From: Bradyrhizobium manausense
GTDB lineage: Bacteria > Pseudomonadota > Alphaproteobacteria > Rhizobiales > Xanthobacteraceae
Length of the DNA: 64,000 nt
Assembly: GCF_018130615.1 (NCBI RefSeq)
Contig: NZ_JAFCKB010000004.1
Coordinates: 124,001-188,000, forward strand
Reading direction: 5' to 3'
Of the stretch, positions 39,089 to 48,401 are shown piece after piece; the stretch's first letter is position 1, and every line of letters begins with the position of its first letter. The translations under genes and the position numbers were made by a program. Under the pieces are notes generated by a model. The model saw only the letters and a list, made by a program, of their open reading frames with translations, was not told the DNA's origin and searched no databases.

Positions 39089-39103
39089 TTAACAAAGCGT
39101 TCA
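39089..39103. promoter_or_regulatory. CtrA-like site upstream of DUF2336 gene
   Basis: TTAA-CAAAGCG-TTCA has the TTAA-N7-TTAA spacing with one mismatch in the second half. It lies 77 bases before the ATG at 39012. CtrA controls motility and cell-cycle genes in alphaproteobacteria. Confidence 0.4.
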
Positions 39104-39162
39104 CCATAACTGGCTGGTTTTGTTGATGATTTATTAAGAGCTGGAAGCCGCCCCGCAGCGGG

Positions 39163-40176
39163 CTAGCTCGAGAACGTGCCGCTGCGATCGCTGAAGAGAT
39201 CGAGCGGCTGCGGCGGGCGCACATCAGGCGTCGCCGAGGCAACGGATGTCAGCGAGGCGTTGCTGCCCCACAATTTCTGCACCGTCGTCGAAACCGGCTG
39301 CGTGGCATCACCAGGCTGATAGATCGAACGAAACGCAGGTGTCGTCGGCGTGCTGTCAGCCACCGTCGTCGGCGATATCGCGCTCACCGGCGTCACCGAA
39401 CGCGAATCCGGAAAGGTCTGGAGATAGGCGGCACCATTGACCATCGGCGCGACGGGTTGCACGCCGTTGGCGCTGGCGACCTGCGTGGTCGACGGTGTGT
39501 CGCCATACATCGCCATCGCACTGCGCGTGGACCTCGCGTTCGCGGCGCCGGCATAGCGCGCGTTCAGCACCGAATAGACTTCGGAGACGCTGCGCGCACG
39601 ACCGTCCTTGGCGTAGAAGATCGAGCGGTTGGCGGAGGCCGCATTGGGAAACAGCCGCGCGCCGACGGCTTGCGGATTGTCCTCGGCATTAGCGATCAGC
39701 TTTGCAGCTCCACCGACGCCCATGAAATGCGCCATGTAGAGCTCGCTGTCGGACGGCCTGCGGCCGAGCAGACCTGTGAGCTTGAAGCTGTTCGACTGCG
39801 TCAGGGCCGCCGCCATGCTGGATGCGGCCTCCGGATCGTCGCGCAGCTTCATGATCGAGCGCTTCATGAAGGGATCGTCGACGGTGTAGGTGCCTGAGGA
39901 TGTCCTAGTGATCGCGTCGGCGTAGTTGCCGTAGCCGAGCTGGGTGCCCGCCTCCTTCACCGTGCCGAGCCAGGTCTGGTCGATGAACTGATAGAGGCCG
40001 TGGGCGGACGACGTGGTCGCACCGGCCGACGGATCGAAATCCGATTCCATCTTGGCGGTGGTCAGCATGTATTCAAAGCTGACGCCGGTCTGGCTCGAGG
40101 CCTGCTTGATCGCACCGGCAACGCGCGGCGCGCCCGTTGCGGCCGTCTGCGAGGCACTGGAATTATCGACCGACAT
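39163..40176 (-). CDS. Lytic transglycosylase (SLT domain)
   Basis: 337 residues. The SLT core is SFEYMLTTAKMESDFDPSAG with the catalytic Glu, then SSAHGLYQFIDQTWLGTVKE and YMAHFMGVGGAAKLIA. The C-terminal 130 residues are Ser/Thr/Pro-rich and disordered. It cleaves peptidoglycan, perhaps to pass a flagellum or secretion machine. No clear signal peptide is seen; export may follow a flagellar route, which is inference. A perfect CtrA consensus lies 82 bases upstream. Confidence 0.85.
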   Translation of the reverse strand: MSVDNSSASQTAATGAPRVAGAIKQASSQTGVSFEYMLTTAKMESDFDPSAGATTSSAHGLYQFIDQTWLGTVKEAGTQLGYGNYADAITRTSSGTYTVDDPFMKRSIMKLRDDPEAASSMAAALTQSNSFKLTGLLGRRPSDSELYMAHFMGVGGAAKLIANAEDNPQAVGARLFPNAASANRSIFYAKDGRARSVSEVYSVLNARYAGAANARSTRSAMAMYGDTPSTTQVASANGVQPVAPMVNGAAYLQTFPDSRSVTPVSAISPTTVADSTPTTPAFRSIYQPGDATQPVSTTVQKLWGSNASLTSVASATPDVRPPQPLDLFSDRSGTFSS

Positions 40177-40257
40177 GATGGCGTGACCGGCCTGCGCGGC
40201 GTTTAAGCGGCGCCGGCAATTCGGACACCTGATCGTCTCACCGTGGGACAGTTATGG

Positions 40258-40272
40258 TTAATGCGGGGTTAA
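40258..40272. promoter_or_regulatory. CtrA consensus box TTAA-N7-TTAA
   Basis: TTAA-TGCGGGG-TTAA is an exact CtrA full site. It lies 82 bases upstream of the ATG of the lytic transglycosylase at 40176, a normal distance for activation. Confidence 0.6.
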
Positions 40273-40288
40273 TTTAGCTCTCGCGGTC

Positions 40289-40320
40289 ATTCCGGGGCGC
40301 GCGAAGCGCGAGCCCGGAAT
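40289..40320. repeat. Dispersed Bradyrhizobium palindrome
   Basis: ATTCCGGG and CCCGGAAT enclose GCGCGCGAAGCGCGAG, itself an imperfect stem. The unit 'CATTCCGGGGCGCGCGAAGC...GAGCCCGGAATC' is one I remember as frequent in Bradyrhizobium intergenic regions. It lies just after the hisI stop and may terminate transcription. Confidence 0.55.
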
Positions 40321-40328
40321 CACGAACG

Positions 40329-40751
40329 TCATTTCCTATAAACCGCGTTCGGATCGAACAGCCTGTCCGCATCGACGAAGACGAGCTTCGCACCCTCCCC
40401 CTCCACCTCGACCTTGCGATAGAAGCAGGATCGGCGACCGGTGTGGCAAGCCGCGCCGATCTGCTCAACGCGGAGCCAGACTGCATCCTGGTCGCAATCA
40501 GTGCGGATCTCGACCACGCGCTGGGTCTGACCTGACGTCTCGCCTTTTCGCCACAAGGCGTTGCGCGAGCGGCTGAAATACCAGGCTTCGCCGGTCGCGA
40601 TGGTCTTGCGCAACGCTTCGTCATTCATGTGCGCGACCATCAGCACGTCACCGGTAGCGACGTCGGTCGCCACGCAGGTCACGAGGCCGGCGGCATCGAA
40701 CTTGGGGAGGAAGGCGAGGCCTTCCTCGATCTCGTGGGAATGAGCGGACAC
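40329..40751 (-). CDS. hisI: Phosphoribosyl-AMP cyclohydrolase
   Basis: 140 residues, third step of histidine synthesis (opens the purine ring of phosphoribosyl-AMP). It contains [13 protein letters not shown], the tyrosine-rich [20 protein letters not shown] and the metal-binding DCDQDAVW and [11 protein letters not shown]. There is no fused pyrophosphohydrolase, as expected for alphaproteobacterial HisI. It starts 28 bases after the folE stop on the same strand, so both may be co-transcribed. Confidence 0.95.
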   Translation of the reverse strand: MSAHSHEIEEGLAFLPKFDAAGLVTCVATDVATGDVLMVAHMNDEALRKTIATGEAWYFSRSRNALWRKGETSGQTQRVVEIRTDCDQDAVWLRVEQIGAACHTGRRSCFYRKVEVEGEGAKLVFVDADRLFDPNAVYRK

Positions 40752-40779
40752 GACAAAATCTCGCCAGTTACTCGCGAGG

Positions 40780-41472
40780 TCAGCGCGTCAGGCCTCGCAC
40801 CATGGACAGGAAGCGGGCCTGCTCCGCCGGATTGTCGCGGAACATGCCGGTGTAGCGGCTGGTGAAGGTCGAGGCGCCGTGCTTGGCCACACCACGCACC
40901 GACATGCAGGTGTGCTCGGCCTCGATCAGGACGGCCACCCCGCGGGGCTTCAGGATCTCGTCGATCGCGGCCGCAATCTGCGCCGTCAGATGCTCCTGCG
41001 TCTGGAGCCGGCGGGCGAAGATGTCGGTCAGGCGTGCGAGCTTCGACAGGCCGACGACGCGCTCCACCGGCGTATAGGCAATGTGTGCCTTGCCGTAGAA
41101 CGGCATCATGTGGTGCTCGCATTGCGAGGTGAACTCGATGTCACGCACCAGCACGAAGTCGTCATAGCCGGCGGTCTCGCCGAAGGTGCGGTCGAGCACC
41201 TCGGCCGGACACTGGTGGTAGCCCTGATAGAGCTCATCGAAAGCCTCGACCACGCGGCGCGGCGTGTCGAGCAGGCCCTCGCGCCCGGTGTTCTCGCCGA
41301 TATAGGCGAGCAGCGTCTTCACTGCAGCTTCCGCCTCGGCGCGCGCCGGGCGCGGCTGGTCGGCGCGGACGGCGGCCGCGAGGAATTCGGCAGGATCAAG
41401 CTCTGCCGGGCGGCTCTCGGGCTGCCGGTCGGAAGGCTTGCTCGGGCGGATGGATTTGATGGTGGCGTCCAT
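40780..41472 (-). CDS. folE: GTP cyclohydrolase I
   Basis: I start at ATG 41472 (GGAG 5 bases upstream), 230 residues. The core has [20 protein letters not shown], the zinc ligands in [19 protein letters not shown], and [19 protein letters not shown]. It makes dihydroneopterin triphosphate, first step of folate and pterin synthesis. A 45-residue N-terminal extension ([20 protein letters not shown]) is typical of rhizobia. In the same direction as hisI. Confidence 0.95.
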   Translation of the reverse strand: MDATIKSIRPSKPSDRQPESRPAELDPAEFLAAAVRADQPRPARAEAEAAVKTLLAYIGENTGREGLLDTPRRVVEAFDELYQGYHQCPAEVLDRTFGETAGYDDFVLVRDIEFTSQCEHHMMPFYGKAHIAYTPVERVVGLSKLARLTDIFARRLQTQEHLTAQIAAAIDEILKPRGVAVLIEAEHTCMSVRGVAKHGASTFTSRYTGMFRDNPAEQARFLSMVRGLTR

Positions 41473-41717
41473 GTCTACTCCGTTCGACGGCCTCAACGGC
41501 CGGAGTGTCACCGGCAGACGGGGCGGACAAGCCGCCGGACGCCTGAAGAGAACAAATTATGACGAAAAATGCCCTTGGGTCATCACCTCGGCAGCGCAGA
41601 TCCGGATCCCCACCGACGCCCCCGCCGGACTGTTTTTCCGCCAGTTCCGACCCTATATAGGACCCTGGACGGCGCCCGCCAAGGCCGATTGGGTAGGTAA
41701 GTGTTGGACTCCATCAC

Positions 41718-42173
41718 ATGCTGAACGACATCTATAACAAGCGGATCATCGAGCTCGCCGGCAATATTCCGCGTCTCGGGCGGTTGTCGGCTCCCGATGC
41801 CTCCGCCACCGCCCATTCCAAGCTGTGCGGCTCGACCGTGAAGATCGACCTCAAGATGGAGGGCAATACCGTTACCGACTTCGCCCATGACGTGAAGGCC
41901 TGTGCGCTGGGACAGGCCTCCTCATCCATCATGGCAAGTCACGTCGTCGGCTCGACTGCGAGCGAACTCCGTGAGTTACGCGAAACCGTTCGCAAGATGC
42001 TGAAGGAGAATGGGGCCCCTCCTCAAGGTAAATGGGAAGAGATCAAGTTCCTCGAGCCGGTCCGCGACTACAAGGCGCGCCACGCCTCGACGCTCCTGAC
42101 CTTCGATGCCGTGGTCGACGCGATCGGCCAGATCGAGGCCAAGGCGAAACAGCCGGCCCCTGCGCAAGACTGA
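41718..42173 (+). CDS. Iron-sulfur cluster scaffold protein, IscU/SufU-like
   Basis: 151 residues. The N-terminal half has KLCGSTVKIDLKMEGNTVTD and VKACALGQASSSIMASHVVG, giving two cluster-ligand cysteines. The third IscU cysteine is not visible: the expected position reads VRDYKARHASTLLTFDAV. The shortened cysteine set is a known alphaproteobacterial variant, as far as I recall. It may pass cysteine or sulfur rather than hold a cluster. It follows folE divergently by about 245 bases. Confidence 0.78.
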   Translation: MLNDIYNKRIIELAGNIPRLGRLSAPDASATAHSKLCGSTVKIDLKMEGNTVTDFAHDVKACALGQASSSIMASHVVGSTASELRELRETVRKMLKENGAPPQGKWEEIKFLEPVRDYKARHASTLLTFDAVVDAIGQIEAKAKQPAPAQD

Positions 42174-42189
42174 AGCGAGATTAGAGGTC

Positions 42190-43089
42190 TTACTTCTGTG
42201 GCGCCGCAGCTGGCGCCACCGCGCCGCCGGTCGGGACCACGGCTTCCGCCGTCTTGGTGGACTTGGCCGCCTGCGGCTCCGGTTCCTCGCCAAACCTGGC
42301 CTGCGTCTTCGGCGCAAGCTCCGCCACTGCGGGCGCCGTGATGTCCACATGCGGGAGCACGTCGGCAACGAGATTGGTTGTCACGAGATTGGTCAGCTTC
42401 AGTTCGGCTGCGTCGAGCTCGTGCAGATCTTCCCAAGGCGGCACGCTGAGCGCGAGCGACAGCAGGTCCCCTGCCCCGCCCATGTCAAAGGTGTATTTGG
42501 CGAGCCGGCCAATGTCGCGTTCCACGATCATCAGATCCTGTGCACTGTAGCTTGCCGCCTTGGCGTCGTCTGCGCGGTCTCCCATCCAGATCTGATGCAC
42601 GCGGACATGAGCGGCTTCGGGCACGTAGCGTTTCTTGCCGGCCAGCAGCAGGAACACGCACATGGATTCGCAATAGGCTTCTGAAGCGACCGCCGGACGG
42701 GCGCCCTGCCTGTTGGTCTGCTGCGTGATGCCGACGGTAGTCAGAAGGCCGAGATTGCGGAAGCGCCGGCCGAGCGTGATCGCGTCGTTGACGGAACCAC
42801 CGCTGGAATCGAGTACGACGGTGGCACCGCCGAGCTGGCGCCCGCGGGCGAAGTCGTCAAAGTCCTTCGGTGTATCGGCGGTGATGATGCCGACCGCGCT
42901 GACCCAACCGCGGCAATTGGGCTCGCAGGCAACCCAGCCAAACTTCATCGGCAGCTTGCGTTCTTCGAGTGAGGCGCCGGCTCGGGCCGGCGAACCGACC
43001 GTCGCGACGGCGCCCGCCAACATGACACCACAGGCAGCGGTTCCCACCAACAACCAGCCGCGAAGGTTGAGCGACTTCAGAAGTTTCAA
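42190..43089 (-). CDS. Periplasmic Clp-like (COG3904) protein
   Basis: 299 residues with a signal peptide (LLVGTAACGVMLAGAVATVG). The core reads VLDSSGGSVNDAITLGRRFR, then AYCESMCVFLLLAGKKRYVP with the possible nucleophile Ser, and AHVRVHQIWMGDRADDAK, an H-Q motif. This is the pattern of the Clp-protease-like COG3904 family (serine-dependent). The last 60 residues are Ala/Pro/Glu-rich. A convergent gene ends 16 bases away. It could be a secreted protease or pseudo-protease. Confidence 0.75.
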   Translation of the reverse strand: MKLLKSLNLRGWLLVGTAACGVMLAGAVATVGSPARAGASLEERKLPMKFGWVACEPNCRGWVSAVGIITADTPKDFDDFARGRQLGGATVVLDSSGGSVNDAITLGRRFRNLGLLTTVGITQQTNRQGARPAVASEAYCESMCVFLLLAGKKRYVPEAAHVRVHQIWMGDRADDAKAASYSAQDLMIVERDIGRLAKYTFDMGGAGDLLSLALSVPPWEDLHELDAAELKLTNLVTTNLVADVLPHVDITAPAVAELAPKTQARFGEEPEPQAAKSTKTAEAVVPTGGAVAPAAAPQK

Positions 43090-43319
43090 ACTGGTTCCTT
43101 CCCCAAGCCCTAAAAGCAGTCAGGCAAGCCCCGTTTCGACGTTCCAACGAGTCTACACATTGACGTCATAAAAATGGTATCCGGGGGAATACAGATCGTC
43201 CATAGGTACTTGCTGCACTGCTCCCTGAAAGCAGGTAAAATATGGCGCGCCCGCAACAGCTCGCTGTTCCCTGCATTGGAACTGACCATCACTGCGCACA
43301 GGACGTCGGCACAGCGCAC

Positions 43320-43658
43320 ATGAAGCACACAACCTGCGAGCACTGTTCCACTCCCGTTGTCGAGGCGTTACGGCTGCCGCGCAGATTCGGCCGCGCGCTG
43401 ATCTGGCTGTATCGACATACGCTGTCGCCGCTGGTCGGTTACAATTGCCGACACTTGCCGACATGTTCCGTCTATGGCGACGAGGCGATCGAGCGTTTCG
43501 GACTCTGGGCCGGCGGCTGGATGACACTCGCACGCTTGTTGCGCTGCAATCCCTTTGGCACCTCGGGCATCGACAACGTACCTCTCACCGCGCCGCAAGG
43601 TGCGCGCTGGTACTTGCCATGGCGATACGCGCGCTGGCGCGGCGTCAACGCTTCCTAA
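43320..43658 (+). CDS. yidD: Membrane protein insertion efficiency factor
   Basis: I start at ATG 43320 (MKHTTCEHCSTPVVEALRLP), 112 residues. The family core is RALIWLYRHTLSPLVGYNCR, HLPTCSVYGDEAIERFGLWA and RLLRCNPFG. This matches the CR..PTCS.Y...AI.RFG...G pattern of YidD, a small amphipathic protein that helps YidC insert inner-membrane proteins. It is normally near rnpA and yidC; here it stands alone. Alternative longer start at 43242 is unlikely. Confidence 0.9.
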   Translation: MKHTTCEHCSTPVVEALRLPRRFGRALIWLYRHTLSPLVGYNCRHLPTCSVYGDEAIERFGLWAGGWMTLARLLRCNPFGTSGIDNVPLTAPQGARWYLPWRYARWRGVNAS

Positions 43659-43749
43659 GCGTGCTGCGGTGCTTTGCGCATCGCTGCCCCGAGCGGAACC
43701 GGAACTCTGCCCTCGCGTTGTTGTGATGCTCCCACGGGAGGAAACAACA

Positions 43750-43962
43750 ATGCGCTGGAAAATCAGCCCTCATTTTCACTTCAGGCCCGGTTCGCATCTT
43801 AGGTTTAATCCCAGGGATCACGATCCCCGAACGATCGACATGCTCGCGATCATCGCCCTGCTCGTCTTCGTCGTCGGCTCCGGGTGGTATCTGGCGACCA
43901 GTCTTGCAACGCCGCCAAGCACGACGGCGTTCATCGTGCCGAGCCAGAGCGTGCACTGGTAG
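43750..43962 (+). CDS. Small one-helix membrane protein, 70 residues
   Basis: ATG 43750 with GGGAGGAAACAACA gives MRWKISPHFHFRPGSHLRFN... then MLAIIALLVFVVGSGWYLAT, one helix, and a short outer end STTAFIVPSQSVHW. The Shine-Dalgarno is good. Function unknown. It converges with the next gene with no gap. Confidence 0.6.
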   Translation: MRWKISPHFHFRPGSHLRFNPRDHDPRTIDMLAIIALLVFVVGSGWYLATSLATPPSTTAFIVPSQSVHW

Positions 43963-45177
43963 TTAGCGGAACCAGAAGAAGCGTCCGGGGGGCGGCGGAA
44001 TCGGCTCGGGCGGACGCGGTCGCTTCGGGCGCGTCGGTTTCGGCGGCAGTTCGGCCGACGATGTCGTGTCTGCGGCGGGAGCGATCTCGCCTCCGGGAAT
44101 CTTCACCGACAGCAGCAGATTCGACTCATGCATCCGCCAGCGGTAGCCGACGCCAAAATCGATTGGTTGGGCGCGGGTGAACAATTCAGCGTAGCGCTCC
44201 TGGTAGCGGCCAGGGAATTCGTTGATCGGTCCGAGATAGCGACCAAACGGGAAGAAGCGCCATTGCCGCGGATTGTAATTGGCAAGCGGAATGCCGGAAT
44301 CGTCCTGGATAATGGTCGTGCTGTTGGCGAGCAGCCAGTCGCGGGCAACGGTGAAGTTGCCTGCGTGCAATAGATACGACGCGCTCTTGAGCAAGCTGTT
44401 GCCTGGCCCGAGCGTCTCGCAGAATTTCAGGAAGCCCGCCGCGCGTGCGCCGGAATTGGAGAGATCGGTCGAGAAATAATACAGCGTACGCGCCTCGCCG
44501 TCGGCACTTGCGAACGTGATGCGGACGCCGCGCGTGGCGTTCAGCCCTGGATTATCATTGCCAACGTGCATTCCGCCCTTGTTGTCGAGCGCGACCATCT
44601 CGACGTTGCGAATGGTTTTGCCGGAACGCGCCAGGAACACGTAGAGGATGGGCAAGGTGCCATTGACCTGGTTGACGTGCAGGTCGACCTTCATCTGCTT
44701 GGTGATGAAGAAGGAAAAGCTCAGGATCGAGCCGAGCGAACGCTCGACATTGTAGAGCGCGGCGTCGACCGAGACGCGTGACAGCTTGGACAGGTCGGGC
44801 ACCGCACCAACCGGCTCCAGCGCACCCAGCACGTAAGTGCTGGCCTTGGAATAGAACGCGTTGGCGTAGAGGAAATCCGGGCCGCTGAACAAATAGAACA
44901 TGGTCGGCCTGGGCGCGGCGAGATTGACGTCAGACCAGTCCCGGATCTTCGACAATTGGCGCTGCTCGAGTTGCGCGAAGGCGCCGTCGAAGAATTTTGC
45001 GTGATGCTGCCAGGATGGATCCCTGGTCAGCGGCGCCAGCGGTGACTCCGCCGAAGGCTGCATGCCCGCGAGGAAGCGCGCAGTGTCGTCGAAAGTGACC
45101 TCGGCCGCCCGCGCGGACGAGATGACCGCAGCCATAAGGGCAAAAGCGACGGCCGCAAGTCTCATGACTCGAAACAT
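43963..45177 (-). CDS. Secreted protein of unknown function, Pro-rich C-terminus
   Basis: ATG 45177 starts MFRVMRLAAVAFALMAAVIS, a signal peptide, for 404 residues. The middle reads PTMFYLFSGPDFLYANAFYS, ASTYVLGALEPVGAVPDLSK and GILSFSFFITKQMKVDLHVN-like strands; the end is PPKPTRPKRPRPPEPIPPPP. It has no recognised domain. It starts two bases after the stop of the amino-acid permease gene, so they are co-transcribed. A longer frame running through the permease gene is not real. Confidence 0.7.
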   Translation of the reverse strand: MFRVMRLAAVAFALMAAVISSARAAEVTFDDTARFLAGMQPSAESPLAPLTRDPSWQHHAKFFDGAFAQLEQRQLSKIRDWSDVNLAAPRPTMFYLFSGPDFLYANAFYSKASTYVLGALEPVGAVPDLSKLSRVSVDAALYNVERSLGSILSFSFFITKQMKVDLHVNQVNGTLPILYVFLARSGKTIRNVEMVALDNKGGMHVGNDNPGLNATRGVRITFASADGEARTLYYFSTDLSNSGARAAGFLKFCETLGPGNSLLKSASYLLHAGNFTVARDWLLANSTTIIQDDSGIPLANYNPRQWRFFPFGRYLGPINEFPGRYQERYAELFTRAQPIDFGVGYRWRMHESNLLLSVKIPGGEIAPAADTTSSAELPPKPTRPKRPRPPEPIPPPPGRFFWFR

Positions 45178-45179
45178 GT

Positions 45180-46547
45180 CTATTCGCGATTGTGTGACGT
45201 GGCAGCGGCGACCGGCCGCCTGCGGAAAACAGCATAAATCAGCAGGCCCGAGAGCATGACGAGCATGCCCGACAGCGACTGCACGGGCCGCTCGGTCAAG
45301 AGGTAGTACATCATGAAGGCGGTCACGAGCAGGAAGATGAGCGGCGTGAACGGGTATCCCCAGGCACGATAGGGTCGTGGCAGGTCGGGATCGGTGATGC
45401 GCAGCTTGATCACGCCGGCAACCGTGAAGAACGAGCAGAACAGCAGCGCGAACTGGATGAAGTCGAGCACCGCCTCGAAGCTGCGGGTGAACAGCAACAG
45501 ATTGGCGACCGCGAGTTGAAACAGGATGGCGTAGGCCGGCGCGCCGCTCACCGATTTCTTCGAGAACACGCGCAGCGCCGGGATATCCTCCCCCATCGTC
45601 ATCATCACACGAGGGCCAATCCACATCATCGCGCTGATCGAGGAGATCAGGCCGACGCAGATCATCGCGCCGACGATGCGACCGCCGAGATTGCCGAAGA
45701 TGGCGCTGCCGGCCACACTTGCAACGTCGAGCTGGCCGGCCAGAGATCTGATTGGCGTCGAATAGAGGAACACCGCGTTGAGCGCGACGTACAGCACCAG
45801 CACGATCAGCGTGCCCGCAAGCAGCGCACGCGGCAGATCCCGCTGCGGCATGTTCATCTCGCCGATGATGTATGTCGCGGCGTTCCAGCCTGAGAACGAA
45901 TACATCACGAACACGAGCCCGATCGCGAAGGGCGCGCTGACGATATGGGCGAGATCCCCCGGCTGCGGCGTGAAGGCGATCGGCTGCGGCGTGCCGATGA
46001 CGAATCCGGCGACGAGGAAAGCGACGATCAGCACGACCTTGAGGATGGTCGAGATCAGCTGGAAGGTCGAGGAGTGCCTGACGCCGGTCAATTGCACGAT
46101 CGAGACCAGCCACACCACGCCGATCGCGAGCGGAATCGGCGGCAGATCGGGCACGACGGACTTGGCATATTCGCCGAAGGCCATGGCGGCGAGCGCCACG
46201 GGCGCTGCGAAGCCGACCGTCGCGGAGACCCAACCGGCGAGAAAGCCGAAGGCCGGATGATAGGCGCGACCGAGGAAATTGTACTCCCCGCTCGAGCGCG
46301 GAAACATCGCGCCCAGTTCGCTGTAGGAGAACACGCCGCACAGCGCGACGATGCCGCCGACCGTCCACAGCGCGAGGATTGAAAAGCCCGAGGGGATGTC
46401 CTTGACCTGGAAGCCAAGACTGGTGAAGACGCCGACCCCGATCATGTCGGCAACGACAATGGCAATTGCAACCAGAACGGAAACCCCGGAGCCGCCTCCG
46501 ATCAGCCGCCCGGTCCAGGGCGTGGTTCCCGCATCTGATGCCGTCAT
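45180..46547 (-). CDS. APC-superfamily amino-acid permease
   Basis: 455 residues with twelve hydrophobic helices, beginning VAIAIVVADMIGVGVFTSLG (the unwound GVG segment of the substrate site), then YSELGAMFPRSSGEYNFLGR, FVMYSFSGWNAATYIIGEMN and PYRAWGYPFTPLIFLLVTAF. It belongs to the basic amino-acid or amino-acid/polyamine APC family. The substrate is not certain. It is co-transcribed with the secreted protein after it. Confidence 0.85.
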   Translation of the reverse strand: MTASDAGTTPWTGRLIGGGSGVSVLVAIAIVVADMIGVGVFTSLGFQVKDIPSGFSILALWTVGGIVALCGVFSYSELGAMFPRSSGEYNFLGRAYHPAFGFLAGWVSATVGFAAPVALAAMAFGEYAKSVVPDLPPIPLAIGVVWLVSIVQLTGVRHSSTFQLISTILKVVLIVAFLVAGFVIGTPQPIAFTPQPGDLAHIVSAPFAIGLVFVMYSFSGWNAATYIIGEMNMPQRDLPRALLAGTLIVLVLYVALNAVFLYSTPIRSLAGQLDVASVAGSAIFGNLGGRIVGAMICVGLISSISAMMWIGPRVMMTMGEDIPALRVFSKKSVSGAPAYAILFQLAVANLLLFTRSFEAVLDFIQFALLFCSFFTVAGVIKLRITDPDLPRPYRAWGYPFTPLIFLLVTAFMMYYLLTERPVQSLSGMLVMLSGLLIYAVFRRRPVAAATSHNRE

Positions 46548-46855
46548 CTGGGTCCTTAGCCTCAGGCGTCGCGCCTCATGGGAGGCATCGTGCAGATTGG
46601 TCCAGTCAATTCAAGCAGGGTTAACAAGGGTTAAATGAGGCGGTTGAAATCGGTAATTAGTCACCTTTCTCGCCCGCTTTCGTACAATAAACCCGTAATC
46701 GGCCCCGGAAATACGCGCGCCGCTCCCACAATCGCGACACGATTGCGTGGTCTTTTTTGACCGTTCCGGATGTGGGGAAAGTTTCTCCGGACGCTTAACG
46801 TCACCTAAACGCCAGTCGGCTCAATTGGCTTGGACGTAGCCGCTGGACGTGGTTC
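46548..46855. other. Divergent intergenic region with CtrA-like site
   Basis: 308 bases, no supported gene. At 46795-46809 TTAA-CGTCACC-TAAA is a one-mismatch CtrA-like site, 47 bases before ATG 46856. At 46620-46635 GGGTTAACAAGGGTTAA has a six-base spacer, one base short of CtrA. Both the permease and the hydrolase promoters must lie here. Confidence 0.35.
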
Positions 46856-48220
46856 ATGGCTTGGGGTCATGGGTGGATGGTCGGGGCCGTTCCGAAATTG
46901 AAAGCAGACATGCGTGCTGACCGGACCAAGGCGTCCGGGGCGCGCGGTCGTGCGCTTCGGATCGCCCTGATCTCCGCCTTTGTGCCGCTATCACTGGCGC
47001 TGGTTCAATGCGGCCAGGCGCCCAATCCGACAGCGCTCGCCACGAATTCGCAGGCCAACGCCCAGGTCATTGCGAAGACCAATCCGCAAGTCTTCAATCA
47101 GCAAGTCGCAAGCGGCGATACCTTCGAAGATCGCTTCCCTGCCCCGCAGTTCAAAGAGCGCTTTCCGTCGGCGAGCGAGAGCTTCCTGCAACGGCAGATG
47201 TCGGACTTCTCGCCCAAGCGCGCCGTACAGCAACAGCCTCAGCCGGCGCAGGCGCCGTACAAGGTGGCTTCGCTGGAGCCGCAGATCCCCTATCAGCGTC
47301 CGCCACGTGAAGACCTGACGACCCTCGTCAGCATGAAATCCTCGGCCTTCCCCTATTTCGGCAACAACCCCGCCTCCGACGCGCCATTCCTCAACATCTC
47401 CAAGGGCGACCGCCGCGGACATCGCAGCTACTCGGGACGCGTGTTCTGGCAGGACGAGACCTACAACGACAGCCGCGTGCTGGTGCACGTCCCTGAGCAT
47501 TTCGACGTGCGCAAGCCTGGGGTGATCGTGGTGTTCTTCCACGGCAATGGCGCGACGCTTGAGCGCGACGTGCGCGACCGCCAGTTGGTGCCGCAACAGA
47601 TTACCGCTTCAGGCGCCAACGCGGTACTGCTTGCCCCGCAGATGGCCGTCGATGCCGCCGATTCCAGCGCCGGAAAGTTCTGGCAGGCGGGCGGTCTCAA
47701 GCGCTTCATGGATGAATCGGCGAGCCACCTCGCCCGTCTCACCGGCGATCCCAACAGCGCGCGCGCCTTCGCCAGCATGCCGATCGTGATCGTCGGCTAT
47801 AGCGGCGGCTTCCTGCCGACCGCCTGGAGCCTCGAGGTCGGCGGCATCAGCGATCGCGTCCGCGGCGTCGTGCTACTCGATGCGGTCTACGGCGAGATGG
47901 ACAAGTTCGCGTCCTGGATCGAGAGCCATCGCTCGGGCTTTTTCGTCAGCTCCTATACCCACTACACCGCGCGGCGCGACCGCGAATTGATGAGCATGCT
48001 GCGGCAAAAGGGTATCGGCGTATCCGAGGACATGGACGGCCCATTGCGTCCCGGCAGCGTCGTATTCGTCGAAACCGGCGACGGCATCACCCACCGCGAC
48101 TACGTCAATCGCGCATGGACGCAGTACCCGCTCAAGGACGTACTGGTGAAGATGTCGGCAACGCCGGCGCTCGCCCTGACGCGCGTCGCAGCCACCAGCC
48201 CGTCGGTATCGAGCCGTTAA
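46856..48220 (+). CDS. Alpha/beta hydrolase-fold lipoprotein-like protein
   Basis: 454 residues. A hydrophobic segment (ALRIALISAFVPLSLALVQC) ends in V-Q-C-G, a possible lipobox. A Gln/Ala-rich linker follows. The hydrolase domain shows VIVVFFHGNGATLERDVRDR (oxyanion), IVIVGYSGGFLPTAWSLEVG (G-Y-S-G-G nucleophile elbow) and a His near GDGITHRDYV. The substrate is unknown. An in-frame ATG at 46910 (MRADRTKASG) is an alternative start. A CtrA-like site lies just upstream. Confidence 0.72.
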   Translation: MAWGHGWMVGAVPKLKADMRADRTKASGARGRALRIALISAFVPLSLALVQCGQAPNPTALATNSQANAQVIAKTNPQVFNQQVASGDTFEDRFPAPQFKERFPSASESFLQRQMSDFSPKRAVQQQPQPAQAPYKVASLEPQIPYQRPPREDLTTLVSMKSSAFPYFGNNPASDAPFLNISKGDRRGHRSYSGRVFWQDETYNDSRVLVHVPEHFDVRKPGVIVVFFHGNGATLERDVRDRQLVPQQITASGANAVLLAPQMAVDAADSSAGKFWQAGGLKRFMDESASHLARLTGDPNSARAFASMPIVIVGYSGGFLPTAWSLEVGGISDRVRGVVLLDAVYGEMDKFASWIESHRSGFFVSSYTHYTARRDRELMSMLRQKGIGVSEDMDGPLRPGSVVFVETGDGITHRDYVNRAWTQYPLKDVLVKMSATPALALTRVAATSPSVSSR

Positions 48221-48401
48221 TCCAAATATTGCGCACGCCGGTATTTCGACGCACTGCGTGCAACTCTCCCGGGCTGTGATCAAAATGTGATGTTGATGGA
48301 CGACATCCCCGGGGGGCTCCGGATTGCTTCCGTTGGCCACGGCCATATTTTGCCGGCCACATTGCACTTGAACCAGTGCGCCTCTTCTGCAGGGACAGGT
48401 C

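Noticed and set aside
45180-46368. Extension of the minus-strand frame of the 43963-45177 gene through the permease gene
   Set aside because: It is out of frame with a clear 12-helix permease; the secreted protein has its own ATG and signal peptide at 45177.
46629-46642. TTAACAAGGGTTAA as a CtrA box
   Set aside because: The spacer is six bases rather than seven, so it does not fit the CtrA consensus.
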